A DNA stretch of 64,000 nt from assembly GCF_003076475.1 (NCBI RefSeq), contig NZ_CP020919.1, positions 3,038,001-3,102,000 of the forward strand, given 5' to 3'. Positions 24,508-32,430 of this stretch are shown here, one piece after another. Source of the DNA: Flavobacterium kingsejongi (lineage in GTDB: Bacteria; Bacteroidota; Bacteroidia; Flavobacteriales; Flavobacteriaceae). Below the pieces are notes generated by a model, which was not told the origin of the DNA, ran no database searches, and was given only the letters and a program-made list of their open reading frames with translations. A program made the position numbers and the translations under genes. Numbering within the stretch: position 1 is the stretch's first letter; each line of letters opens with the position of its first letter.

Positions 24508-25545
24508 TTAAAAATTATTTTTCAACCAGTGTACAGCCGCCTTTATTTTGCTGTCTTTTTTAAGATCTTCAAAGTTATCTCCGCCCACGATTAGGGTATC
24601 AGGTACGAGTTTGTAGCTGTAACGCACCCCATTGCGGTCTATTGGATAAGCTATTGCAAGATTGAGCCCGGAATTGGAATTTAATTCGAAACCCTGATTG
24701 GCCGTCGTATACCCGGCTGTATTTTCACCCAAAAGAATACTGTTCTTCCGTCCTTTAGTTGCGATTGCAGTCATCTCCCCTGAGCTTGCAGTATAACTGC
24801 TTACCAATACCACCAAAGGGATGTTTTTGGGAATCGGAAAACCATCATAATCTGCGATGGCGACTTTAGTGCTGTCCACAAAAAAAGTTCCGTTTTTAAT
24901 ACTCCATACCCCGTCCGGTTTACCATCAGACGTGATAAAACCGCCTACTTTTTCGTCCTGTCCAATAAGATCGCTCAGGCCCGCAATCATAGGATACATA
25001 TTGCCTCCTGTATTGTTTCTTAAATCAATGATCCATCCTTTTACCGATTTGCTGCTTACCTGGCTAATGGCTTTTTTGATGTCCCGGGTAATGCTGTCCA
25101 TCTTACTCGTATTAAAATCATTATTCCCCGGAACACGGATGTAAGCGATGTTCTTGGAAATGAGCACCGATGTGACATTAGTGTACCGGGCCACTGCTTT
25201 TTCCACCGCCTTATTGGGGATTATTGATTCTGTACCGTCCCATTTATAGGTTTTATTGTTGTAGAGCAAGGCACCATGATGGTCATCAATGGCTTCAAAA
25301 ATATACGGATAGAGTGGTAGTATATCTTCATAATTTTTTGACTGTGCGCTTTTATCGTGCAGTTCCTTCCGGAAATCCACCCAGTTGATTTTATCGCGGT
25401 TTAAAGCATTTTTAGCGATAATGTCAAGGCTTTTATCTAAGTACACCCGAACACTGTCGGCATTATTTTGTGCGGTCAGGGTGTTGCATAATACACAGCA
25501 AAGTAGGAAGGGCAGCGCGTAATTTGTAATGATTTTAATTGTCAT
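24508..25545 (-). CDS. S41-family peptidase, exported
   Basis: 345 residues from the ATG at 25545 (MTIKIITNYALPFLLCCVLC...TAQ), which gives a proper signal peptide. The longer frame to 25602 would overlap the ABC gene's end and put extra residues before the signal. Core: WIIDLRNNTGGNMYPM and the nucleophile Ser in SSYTASSGEMTAIATKGRK with Lys downstream. It resembles the S41 peptidase at 17707-18708 in layout (no PDZ). The start lies 20 nt from the ABC ATPase stop, so it is probably the last gene of that operon. Confidence 0.84.
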   Translation of the reverse strand: MTIKIITNYALPFLLCCVLCNTLTAQNNADSVRVYLDKSLDIIAKNALNRDKINWVDFRKELHDKSAQSKNYEDILPLYPYIFEAIDDHHGALLYNNKTYKWDGTESIIPNKAVEKAVARYTNVTSVLISKNIAYIRVPGNNDFNTSKMDSITRDIKKAISQVSSKSVKGWIIDLRNNTGGNMYPMIAGLSDLIGQDEKVGGFITSDGKPDGVWSIKNGTFFVDSTKVAIADYDGFPIPKNIPLVVLVSSYTASSGEMTAIATKGRKNSILLGENTAGYTTANQGFELNSNSGLNLAIAYPIDRNGVRYSYKLVPDTLIVGGDNFEDLKKDSKIKAAVHWLKNNF

Positions 25546-25564
25546 TGGGTGTATAGGATGAGTT

Positions 25565-26230
25565 TTATGGTGCATTGAGATAGGCATGCCGTATGAGATC
25601 ATTTTTGTCCGTAATTACAATCTTATTATGATCTTTGATCAGGAAGTTCCGATCGCTTACGGCTAATACGTCTTCATAATAATGGTCGGTTAAAACGATG
25701 CCTTTAGATTCTTTTAAATGGAGCAGGGTATTTTTGATGGCTTCTTTATACAGCGGTTCTACCATCGAAAAAGGTTCGTCGAGGAGTAAGAAGTCGTGAT
25801 TGAGGTGACCGATCAGCAGCAATTCGAAGTAGCGAAGTTGTCCTAAGGATAGTTCCCCAATACGGCGGTTTTCAAACCCATGCACGCCGGGAGCATAAAA
25901 AATCAGGTCCTGGTCTTTTCCATCGGGATATACCAACGGAATCATATCGCGTACTTTCTTTCTTTTTGGCAGAAAACTGTGCTGGGGCAAATAGGCTATT
26001 TTTTGCTGTGGAATTACAGATTGAGGCAGCAGTATTTCGGAATTGTAGCGCAATGTGATCGATTGCGCCTTCTGAACACCGTAAATGGTTTTGAGCAGTG
26101 ACGATTTTCCACTTCCATTCCTGCCGAAAATGCCGATGATTTCTCCCGTTTTACAGTCCAAACTGATATTTTGCAATACCATTTTAGAACCATAGGAAAG
26201 GTGTACATTTTCAATTTCAAGTAGATTCAT
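25565..26230 (-). CDS. ABC transporter ATP-binding protein
   Basis: 221 residues. Walker A GIFGRNGSGKSSLLK near 33-47, Q-loop around LPQHSFLPKRKK, signature LSLGQLRYFELL (LSGGQ-like with Leu for Gly), Walker B DFLLLDEPF, and H-switch LTDHYYED. The permease is not obvious; the only membrane protein in the operon is the 95-residue product upstream, overlapping by 4 nt. It may work with that small protein, or regulate or energise another complex. Possible exporter of a lipid or peptide; unproven. Confidence 0.88.
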   Translation of the reverse strand: MNLLEIENVHLSYGSKMVLQNISLDCKTGEIIGIFGRNGSGKSSLLKTIYGVQKAQSITLRYNSEILLPQSVIPQQKIAYLPQHSFLPKRKKVRDMIPLVYPDGKDQDLIFYAPGVHGFENRRIGELSLGQLRYFELLLIGHLNHDFLLLDEPFSMVEPLYKEAIKNTLLHLKESKGIVLTDHYYEDVLAVSDRNFLIKDHNKIVITDKNDLIRHAYLNAP

Positions 26231-26514
26231 ACGGTACAGAGGAATATAATGAAGAGCATTAAAAGCGTTATTGCCAGATTAAGGATCCCTGCCCGCAGCA
26301 TAAGGTTTCTTTTGCTGTATCCTAAATTGCTATAGAGGAAGTATTCCTTTTTTTTAAATTGCTGAAAGCCCAAAAGGCCAATCAGGGTTCCTACTGTACC
26401 AAAAATAATCAGTCCCCATTGTAGTCCATAAAAGACACCAAAAATCATAGAAAATAAAAGATTATACAGGTTTACATCCTGATAATAGTGCCAGAAAGCT
26501 CTTGGATTATTCAT
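26227..26514 (-). CDS. small membrane protein coupled to the ABC ATPase
   Basis: 95 residues with two or three membrane helices (LLFSMIFGVFYGLQWGLIIF, GTVGTLIGLLGF, LNLAITLLMLFIIFLCTV) and a short basic loop with FKKKEYFLYSNLGYSKR. Its stop overlaps the ATPase start by 4 nt (ATGA), so translation is coupled. Far smaller than a usual permease. I recognise no family; the 'YSNLGYSKR' loop before a helix suggests a coupling-helix-like element. Possibly the membrane half of a minimal ABC system. Confidence 0.68.
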   Translation of the reverse strand: MNNPRAFWHYYQDVNLYNLLFSMIFGVFYGLQWGLIIFGTVGTLIGLLGFQQFKKKEYFLYSNLGYSKRNLMLRAGILNLAITLLMLFIIFLCTV

Positions 26515-26608
26515 TATCGGTTAGGCTGATTCATGCTGTTATGGTATTATTTACAGTGCTTTTTATCCTATGTTGAGTATAAAAAGCAGGCTTTTCATTA
26601 TGATTCTT

Positions 26609-27085
26609 TTATTTCACCAGTATCGGGCTGGCTTTGTCATTATAGTAGCTCAGCACTTTCCGGGCTTCGGCAGGAGTCACTATTTTCAGCTCGGTATTTT
26701 CCAAAGCTTCTTCTTCTGGCATCATGGATCGTGATAACAATAATTTAAAAATTTCTTTTTCTTCTTTCAGTTCCGGTTTGGGGGTTCTGCCGGAAAGATA
26801 CTTTTCATAGGCATCAGCCATAGCAAGCCAGATCCTGATTTCGTTATCCGGATTCAGGTCCCGTTCAAAATTGGTAATGGATTCTTCCAGGCTTACCGGA
26901 TATACATTGGCAAAAACAGCTTGTATTTTGGTTACTTTCTGTAATTGTTCCGCTGTTAGCGAATCCTGTAGTATTTCCGTTTGGTGCAATGTACCGGGTT
27001 GTGGGACTTTCTGTGGTTCCGCAGGCTCCTTTTTACAGGAAATAAGGAACACTAAAAGTAATAGGGAGTATAGTGTTTTTTTCAT
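26609..27085 (-). CDS. exported lipoprotein of unknown function
   Basis: 158 residues from the ATG at 27085: MKKTLYSLLLLVFLISCKKE has a clear lipobox (FLISC), so it is a probable lipoprotein. The mature part is mostly helical (LTAEQLQKVTKIQAVFANV, ESITNFERDLNPDNEIRIWLAMADAYEKYL). The helical layout with a Trp-Leu-Ala-Met block suggests a peptide-binding helical bundle, but I do not recognise it. The longer frame to 27151 would place residues before the signal. It precedes the ABC gene pair by about 95 nt and may be co-transcribed. Confidence 0.7.
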   Translation of the reverse strand: MKKTLYSLLLLVFLISCKKEPAEPQKVPQPGTLHQTEILQDSLTAEQLQKVTKIQAVFANVYPVSLEESITNFERDLNPDNEIRIWLAMADAYEKYLSGRTPKPELKEEKEIFKLLLSRSMMPEEEALENTELKIVTPAEARKVLSYYNDKASPILVK

Positions 27086-27190
27086 GGATGCAGGTAATTT
27101 AAAAATTAGAAGCACGCTATAGTTCATAGAGAAGCGGGAATAATACTCCAAATTTACATAATATTTGATTGTCTATTGAAATAGTGCCAC

Positions 27191-27664
27191 TTATTGTTCT
27201 ACTGAAGATTTGGATTTACTTTTTGACGCATAGCTGAAGATCATTAGAAAACATACCGGAACCAGGACACAGGCCGTGGCATATACTTCTTTGGGGATGC
27301 TATAGCCTAAAACATCCAAAACTTCCAGGCCTATAATTATAGAAAATAGGATACTAATTAAGACCAGGAACAATTGCATTTTGTAAAAGGCTATTGCTTT
27401 GTTTTCCGGGGTTAGTGCCATAGGGAAATTTGTATATTTTGGATTGCGGATTATATAATAGATAAAAAGCAGCAGGGCCAGGTTGAGTACGACCGTAAGC
27501 CAAACGTATGTCTTATTCCCATATCCATCAATTGTCCCGGAAATATCACGGTGTATGGCTATAGTTTCGGGAAGTATGGCATAATTGAAAATAAGTAATA
27601 GTGTATAGGCCACCAGGATCAGGACACTGCAGGAATAAAGTAGGGTAATCTTTTTGGGAAGCAT
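27191..27664 (-). CDS. DUF1648-domain membrane protein
   Basis: 157 residues, four membrane helices. The first loop carries LPETIAIHRDISGTIDGYGNKTYVWL, the DUF1648 signature (LPdxIPxHfdxxGxxdgygsK) also found in SdpI-type immunity/signalling membrane proteins. The SdpI-specific second domain is missing. Role unknown. Short distance to neighbours on both sides, same direction. Confidence 0.8.
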   Translation of the reverse strand: MLPKKITLLYSCSVLILVAYTLLLIFNYAILPETIAIHRDISGTIDGYGNKTYVWLTVVLNLALLLFIYYIIRNPKYTNFPMALTPENKAIAFYKMQLFLVLISILFSIIIGLEVLDVLGYSIPKEVYATACVLVPVCFLMIFSYASKSKSKSSVEQ

Positions 27665-27730
27665 TGTATGCTACATTTTATAAAATTAGTGTAAAAGTTT
27701 TTTTCTTCTGGTAATTTTTTCTATTGTTTA

Positions 27731-28261
27731 CTACCACTTTTCGCGTGCTATGAGGCTTGTGATATGGGCTAAGTGGTGATTGCAATGCCAGGCATAAATA
27801 CCCATATTTTCTGCAAGGGTAATTTCTTTTCCCTGTTCGGGATGTATAAAAGTGCGTTGCAGGGTTGTGGTATCGAGGGATTGTAATAAAACGTTCCAAC
27901 GCTGGTGCAATCCTTCTAAAAGCAGCAATGCCGGTTCAATAGCCATATGGCTGTCGGGCAATTCCGCCCATCGGTCTTCAAAATACGGCTGGATGACTGG
28001 ATTTTCCTCCGTCAGGGCAAGTTTAAATCGGATCAGGCTGTTCATGTGGCTGTCAGAACAGTGGTGTATTACCTGGCGAACAGACCAGCCGCCGGGACGA
28101 TAGGGCGTATCAAGTTGTGTCTCGGAGAGGGAAGCTACGGCTGTGCGCAGGCGTTCCGGAAAAGCTGCAATAGCATACCGATACTCCTCTAATAAGGCTG
28201 CTGTAAAAATCGTAGGTTTCTGAAAATGCCCGATCGGGTATTGTAAGGCTGTAAGATCCAT
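27731..28261 (-). CDS. DinB/YfiT-family putative bacillithiol transferase
   Basis: 176-residue four-helix DinB-like protein. Typical stretches: YRPGGWSVRQVIHHCSDSHMNSLIRFKLALTEENP and YFEDRWAELPDS, then WHCNHHLAHI at the end. Three His (HH near 70 and HxxxH at the C-terminus) form the metal site. YfiT/BstA proteins transfer bacillithiol to electrophiles such as drugs or epoxides; Bacteroidetes such as Flavobacterium are reported or predicted to make bacillithiol. Nothing contradicts that role. Confidence 0.82.
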   Translation of the reverse strand: MDLTALQYPIGHFQKPTIFTAALLEEYRYAIAAFPERLRTAVASLSETQLDTPYRPGGWSVRQVIHHCSDSHMNSLIRFKLALTEENPVIQPYFEDRWAELPDSHMAIEPALLLLEGLHQRWNVLLQSLDTTTLQRTFIHPEQGKEITLAENMGIYAWHCNHHLAHITSLIAREKW

Positions 28262-28276
28262 AGCGCTAAATTGTTT

Positions 28277-28648
28277 TTATTTGACCAATTGGAACGTATA
28301 AAAAGGTTTGCCTTTGGCATCGCTATACCGTTTCCAGTTGCCAGAGGCTGTGGGGTCGTTGAATTCGGTATCGGCTACGGGAGCAATTTCAAAAGCGGTA
28401 AACCAACTTTGGGGACTCCCCCCGTTTTTCTTAAATCCGATCCTTCGGGCCAGTATGCTGTCGCGTGGTGGTACATCAAAGGATTGATTGTAAGGATAGG
28501 ATCCCAGTGTTCCACTATATTTTATGACGGTTGCATTGAAGTGTACCGGTTGGTCAGAATTATTTTTGACATAAAAGGAAGTCATCGGAAAACGGCCGCA
28601 ACTTACTGTTATGAAAATGAGCAGTAGTAGGAAGTATTTTTTCATCAC
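28277..28648 (-). CDS. small lipoprotein of unknown function
   Basis: 123 residues: MMKKYFLLLLIFITVSCGR is a lipoprotein signal (TVSC). The mature part looks beta-rich: FYVKNNSDQPVHFNATVIKYS, PRDSILARRIGFKKNGGSP. I do not recognise a family. Upstream of the YfiT-like gene by 15 nt in the same direction, so likely one operon. Confidence 0.65.
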   Translation of the reverse strand: MMKKYFLLLLIFITVSCGRFPMTSFYVKNNSDQPVHFNATVIKYSGTLGSYPYNQSFDVPPRDSILARRIGFKKNGGSPQSWFTAFEIAPVADTEFNDPTASGNWKRYSDAKGKPFYTFQLVK

Positions 28649-28714
28649 CTTTATTTTGTGCTAAAGATCTGTATTTATTTCTACATTTAATACTACTGCA
28701 TGAGGTCTTTTTTA

Positions 28715-28777
28715 AGGCTTAGGCAACGTGACCAGAAGCTTAGGCAACGCGGCAAGAAGCTTAGGCAATGCGGCCAA
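28715..28777 (+). repeat. three diverged 21-bp repeats (short array)
   Basis: Three units close to GAAGCTTAGGCAACGCGGCAA. They share the 21-bp period, the start GAAGC and the GCGTGAC/GCGGCA element with the larger array downstream, so both are probably one degenerating minisatellite family. Confidence 0.75.
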
Positions 28778-28835
28778 TGGGGTCAAATCTCCGTAACCTA
28801 CATCGACAAAATGGTTTTTACTTTATTGACCAGAA

Positions 28836-29066
28836 GCAAAGAGGGCGTGACAAAAAGCAAAGAAGGTGTGACAAAAAGCAAAGAGGGCGTGACAAGAGGC
28901 AAAGAAGGCGTGACAAGAGGTAAAGAAGGCGTGACCAGAAGCAAAGAAGGCGTGACAAGAGGCAAAGAAGGCGTGACCAGAAGCAAAGAAGGCGTGACAA
29001 GAGGTAAAGAAGGCGTGACAAGAAGCAAAGAGGGCGTGACAAGAGGTAAAGAAGGCGTGGCAAGAG
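28836..29066 (+). repeat. 21-bp tandem array, 11 units, target of the IS256 insertion
   Basis: Eleven units of GCAAAGAAGGCGTGACAAGAG with small variants (GTAAAG, GAGGGC, CCAGAA). Because the unit is a multiple of three and lacks stops in several frames, overlapping frames are open on both strands. The forward one (from 28700) reads SKEGVTR/GKEGVTR heptads and runs on into IS sequence. No ribosome site or homology supports translation. A diverged extra unit follows the IS at about 30448-30473, so the IS landed inside the array. Confidence 0.9.
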
Positions 29067-30447
29067 AGACTGGTCGAAATTTTGTGTAAACAGTTCTTAG
29101 TGTTTAATATTACACCTTTCTCCAAATATGACCAAGAACTGATTCATGATTAATCCCCAGCTTGGTATTGCATTTATCCAGCTTTTTTCACAATTTTGTA
29201 TTGCTAAATAGACTGATTTCTTGACGCTTTTTTCATCTGGGAACTGCACTTTTGTTTTGGTATATTTTCTAATTCCCCTGTTTAAGTTTTCTATTGTATT
29301 TGTGGTGTACATTATTTTCCTGATTTCAGCAGGATAGGCCAAAAAAGGCATGAGATTTTCCCAATTCTTTTCCCAGGAGCAAACGGCATATTTATATTTT
29401 GCTTCCCAGTTTTTTTTAAATTCAGCCAGAGCTAAAACGGCTTCTTCCTGATTTATTGCAGTATATACTTCTTTCATTGCACTGCAAAATGCTTTTCTAT
29501 CCTTAACTACTACAAACTTAAGGCTATTCCTTATTTGATGAACAATGCAAAGCTGGGATTCTGTATTTGGAAAAACACCTCTGATAGCTTTTGTAAATCC
29601 GGTAAGGTTATCTGTACAGGCAATGAGAATATCCTTTACTCCACGAGATTTTATGTCAGAGAGTACAGTCATCCAAAATGAAGCCGACTCTTCTTTATTT
29701 AGCCACATTCCTAATACTTCTTTCTTACCATCTGTTTTTAGTCCGATTACAATGTAAATTGCATGGTTTTCATATTTCCCATCTGTTCTTACTTTCATAT
29801 GCACAGCATCCATCCAAACAATCAGATACTGTGGTTCTAAAGCCCTTTTAGTCCATAAATCAACATCAGCCAGTATTCTATCAGAGATGGTCGAAATCGT
29901 GGACTCACTTACTGATATCCCATAAACTTCTTTAACTTGTTCTACAATATCACTACGGGTCATTCCACGACTGTACATTCCTAAAATAGCATCTTCAATC
30001 TTTTCACTCATCGATTGGCCTTTTCCGATGACCTGAGGCTCGAATTCACCATTTCTATCCCGGGGAATAGCCAGGACCATATTGCCCAAAGTCTCTGATT
30101 TTATATTCTTTGAGAAAGAACCATTACGGCTATTGCCTGTATTGTATCCGTCAATATTATGCTTCTCATATCCCAGATGAGCATCCAATTCTCCCTGGAG
30201 TAGTTGTTCAATGCCTTGTTTATACAGGTCTTGAAAAAAAGTATGGAAGTCTTCTTTGTTTTTAAATTGCTTTGCAAAATCTTTGGGTAATTTACCATCT
30301 TCGATCATAATCCGCTCTTTTTAAATTATTTAAATGTAGTTCTTTTAAATTCTATACTTAATGATCTGTTGTTTTTTGGCTAAGCCTTAAAATCTCAAAT
30401 CAAATTAAAATCAATTTCTACGTTTACACAATCTAACGACTACTCCC
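29066..30447 (-). mobile_element. IS256-family insertion sequence, copy 2
   Basis: Same 1382-bp element as copy 1, with the same ends and orientation. It sits in the 21-bp array. Flanks (GGCAAGA on the left, TGACCAAA on the right) do not show a clean target duplication. This could reflect recombination or unequal exchange between array units after insertion. Confidence 0.92.
29097..30308 (-). CDS. IS256-family (Mutator-type) transposase, copy 2
   Basis: 403 residues, identical to the copy at 8948-10159. All catalytic residues (Asp167, Asp233, Glu340) are retained. Sequence identity including silent sites, as far as I could compare by eye, implies recent transposition or gene conversion. Confidence 0.95.
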   Translation of the reverse strand: MIEDGKLPKDFAKQFKNKEDFHTFFQDLYKQGIEQLLQGELDAHLGYEKHNIDGYNTGNSRNGSFSKNIKSETLGNMVLAIPRDRNGEFEPQVIGKGQSMSEKIEDAILGMYSRGMTRSDIVEQVKEVYGISVSESTISTISDRILADVDLWTKRALEPQYLIVWMDAVHMKVRTDGKYENHAIYIVIGLKTDGKKEVLGMWLNKEESASFWMTVLSDIKSRGVKDILIACTDNLTGFTKAIRGVFPNTESQLCIVHQIRNSLKFVVVKDRKAFCSAMKEVYTAINQEEAVLALAEFKKNWEAKYKYAVCSWEKNWENLMPFLAYPAEIRKIMYTTNTIENLNRGIRKYTKTKVQFPDEKSVKKSVYLAIQNCEKSWINAIPSWGLIMNQFLVIFGERCNIKH

Positions 30448-30765
30448 TGACCAAAGCGTAGAAGGTGTGGCAATAAAAAGGCAGGCTGTAAAACGTATAA
30501 GGGGTAACCGTGCGATTGTATACAGTAAGAATTGAGATTTGATAGTAGTATTTTTTTTGATCAAGCTAGAAATCAAGCGGTGTGGTGGGGTCTATAGTTT
30601 ACGTAAAACCATAAAAAAAATCTAAAATTTAAATTGCACTATTCGCAGAATGAAATATTTTAAAGTAAAAGCAGCGGTATTCTAATATTTTTTATACTTT
30701 TGCCAATACAAAGTTAAATTTGTGCTCCCCTTCCTACTGTAAAAATTAATACACCATCTTATCGT
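30448..30765. other. 318-bp intergenic region before the Rhs locus
   Basis: Starts with the diverged 21-bp unit displaced by the IS, then AT-rich DNA with the promoter box at 30695-30702. No ORF or hairpin that I can support. Confidence 0.6.
30695..30702 (+). promoter_or_regulatory. -7 box of the T9SS/Rhs operon
   Basis: TACTTTTG (TAnnTTTG), about 63 nt before the ATG at 30766. A matching TTG at -33 is not visible. Confidence 0.45.
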
Positions 30766-32412
30766 ATGCAAAAAATTACCACCTTATTCCTATTGGGATT
30801 GGGCCTCTATGGCTATTCCCAGGACATCCTTTGGGAGAAATCCTATGGCGGCCAGCACGCCGAATACTTGTTTGATGCCCAGCCTACTGCCGACTATGGT
30901 TTTATACTGGCAGGCAGCTACTTATCTAAAAAGACAGGCAAGAAAACCGAAGACAATAATGGCGATTTGGACTTCTGGCTTTGGAAGATGGATGAAAAAG
31001 GGCAGGATGAATGGCAGAAAAACATTGGCGGTTCGGGAGCCGACTTATTGCAAAGTATTCGCACCACGCATGATGGTGGTTTTATCCTGGCCGGCACCTC
31101 CGAATCGAATAAGGGATTTGCAAAACTCCATGACGGAAAAGGCAAGGAAGATTACTGGATCATAAAACTCAATGCCAAAGGCGATGAGCAGTGGCAACAA
31201 ACCTTTGGCGGCAGTGGACAGGACCGGGTGACGGCAGTGATCCAAACCCGTGATGGCGGTTATTTTATCGGTGGCTCCAGTAGTAGTAGCCTGGACAAAA
31301 AGAACCTGCAGGACCCTACCGGGAAATCGGAAGCGAGCCGTGGGAATTTGGACTATTGGGTGATCAAGCTCGATAGCAAAGGCAAAATGGAATGGCAGAA
31401 AACAATGGGCGGCCAATATGCTGATATCTTAGAAAGCTTACAACAAACCACCGACGGTGGGTATATCTTAGGCGGGTATTCCAACAGTCCATCGGGCGTT
31501 TTGGAAGATGGCCGTCGTAGTGATAAATCGGAAGATGTGTTGGGTTATGGTGATTTCTGGATCGTAAAATTAGATGCCAAAGGTGAAGAAGAATGGCAAC
31601 AGACTTTAGGGGGTGAAGGGGACGATCATTTGTACAGCATCATCCAAACCCAGGATGGCAATTATATCGCTGCGGGCAATTCCAACAGCAACCGCTTACC
31701 CAAAGGCGGCAGTACCCGCGACACCGATTTCTGGCTCATTAAACTCGATGCAACCGGCCAACCGCTGTGGAGCCGTGCCTACGACTTTGGCAAAACGGAT
31801 ATCCTGACTTCCTTGACTGAAAATAAAGATCGAACGCTGATGGTGGGTGGCTATTCCAAAAGCAGCAATGTACCGGGCAGTAAAAAGAAAGACAAAGAAG
31901 GCATTAACGATTATATCGCACTGAAACTCTCCGCTACCGGAGACGAATTGTGGAGTAAAACGGTAGGCAGTAATGGCGAAGACCTGTTAAAGAAATTGGT
32001 CGAAACCCGTGATGGCGGTTATATCCTAGCGGGTACTTCCACACCCAATCCAGCCTCAGTAACCGCCTACAACAAAGGCAACTCCCGGGACCGGAATACG
32101 GCTATTGGGAAAAATGACTTCTGGGTGGTAAAACTTTTAGACAAAGACAAACCCAAAGACAACCGCCTCAACATACAGGCCGTACCGAATCCTGCGCAGC
32201 AGTTTACCAACGTGATTGTAGGCTATGAATATAACACCGGAAATGCTTTTGTCTACGATTTAGGTGGCCGTTTACTGCAAAGTTTTGCCATTGAAAACCG
32301 TACGGTTCCGGTAGACTTAAGCACGTATCCTGAAGGCATCTATATCGTACAAATCAAAACCGATGTACAGGAAGATTCGGTGAAGGTGGTGAAAGGAATT
32401 GAAAAACATTAA
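30766..32412 (+). CDS. T9SS-exported protein with repeated DGGYILAG-type motifs
   Basis: 548 residues: signal peptide (MQKITTLFLLGLGLYGYSQ), then about seven or eight repeats of 40-60 residues with the core DGGYILAG.S...G..DYWVIKLDAKGEEEWQ(K/Q)T.GG, suggesting a beta-propeller-like surface protein. The last about 85 residues form a type A T9SS sorting domain (VPNPAQQFTNVIV ... DLSTYPEGIYIVQIKT). It is secreted or attached at the surface by T9SS. It precedes the Rhs genes by 18 nt and likely shares their transcript; it may act as delivery or display partner (inference). Confidence 0.85.
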   Translation: MQKITTLFLLGLGLYGYSQDILWEKSYGGQHAEYLFDAQPTADYGFILAGSYLSKKTGKKTEDNNGDLDFWLWKMDEKGQDEWQKNIGGSGADLLQSIRTTHDGGFILAGTSESNKGFAKLHDGKGKEDYWIIKLNAKGDEQWQQTFGGSGQDRVTAVIQTRDGGYFIGGSSSSSLDKKNLQDPTGKSEASRGNLDYWVIKLDSKGKMEWQKTMGGQYADILESLQQTTDGGYILGGYSNSPSGVLEDGRRSDKSEDVLGYGDFWIVKLDAKGEEEWQQTLGGEGDDHLYSIIQTQDGNYIAAGNSNSNRLPKGGSTRDTDFWLIKLDATGQPLWSRAYDFGKTDILTSLTENKDRTLMVGGYSKSSNVPGSKKKDKEGINDYIALKLSATGDELWSKTVGSNGEDLLKKLVETRDGGYILAGTSTPNPASVTAYNKGNSRDRNTAIGKNDFWVVKLLDKDKPKDNRLNIQAVPNPAQQFTNVIVGYEYNTGNAFVYDLGGRLLQSFAIENRTVPVDLSTYPEGIYIVQIKTDVQEDSVKVVKGIEKH

Positions 32413-32430
32413 TACTACAAAATATTTTAA

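Noticed and set aside
28836..29066. CRISPR array
   Set aside because: 21-bp units are directly adjacent with no unique spacers, and no cas genes are in the window.
28700..29089. 129-residue ORF with SKEGVTR/GKEGVTR heptads
   Set aside because: It follows the 21-bp DNA repeat exactly, has similar open frames on the opposite strand, and runs into IS256 sequence; no sign of coding selection. Listed as a repeat.
28823..29125. Reverse-strand ORF of SCHAFF/ASCHALF repeats starting in IS256
   Set aside because: Start derives from the IS end, and the rest is the antisense of the minisatellite.
8917..30447. Composite transposon bounded by the two IS256 copies
   Set aside because: The genes between are ordinary chromosomal ones, copy 1 has its own target duplication, and the outer flanks (AAGGATTT and TGACCAAA) do not match. 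Two independent insertions fit better.
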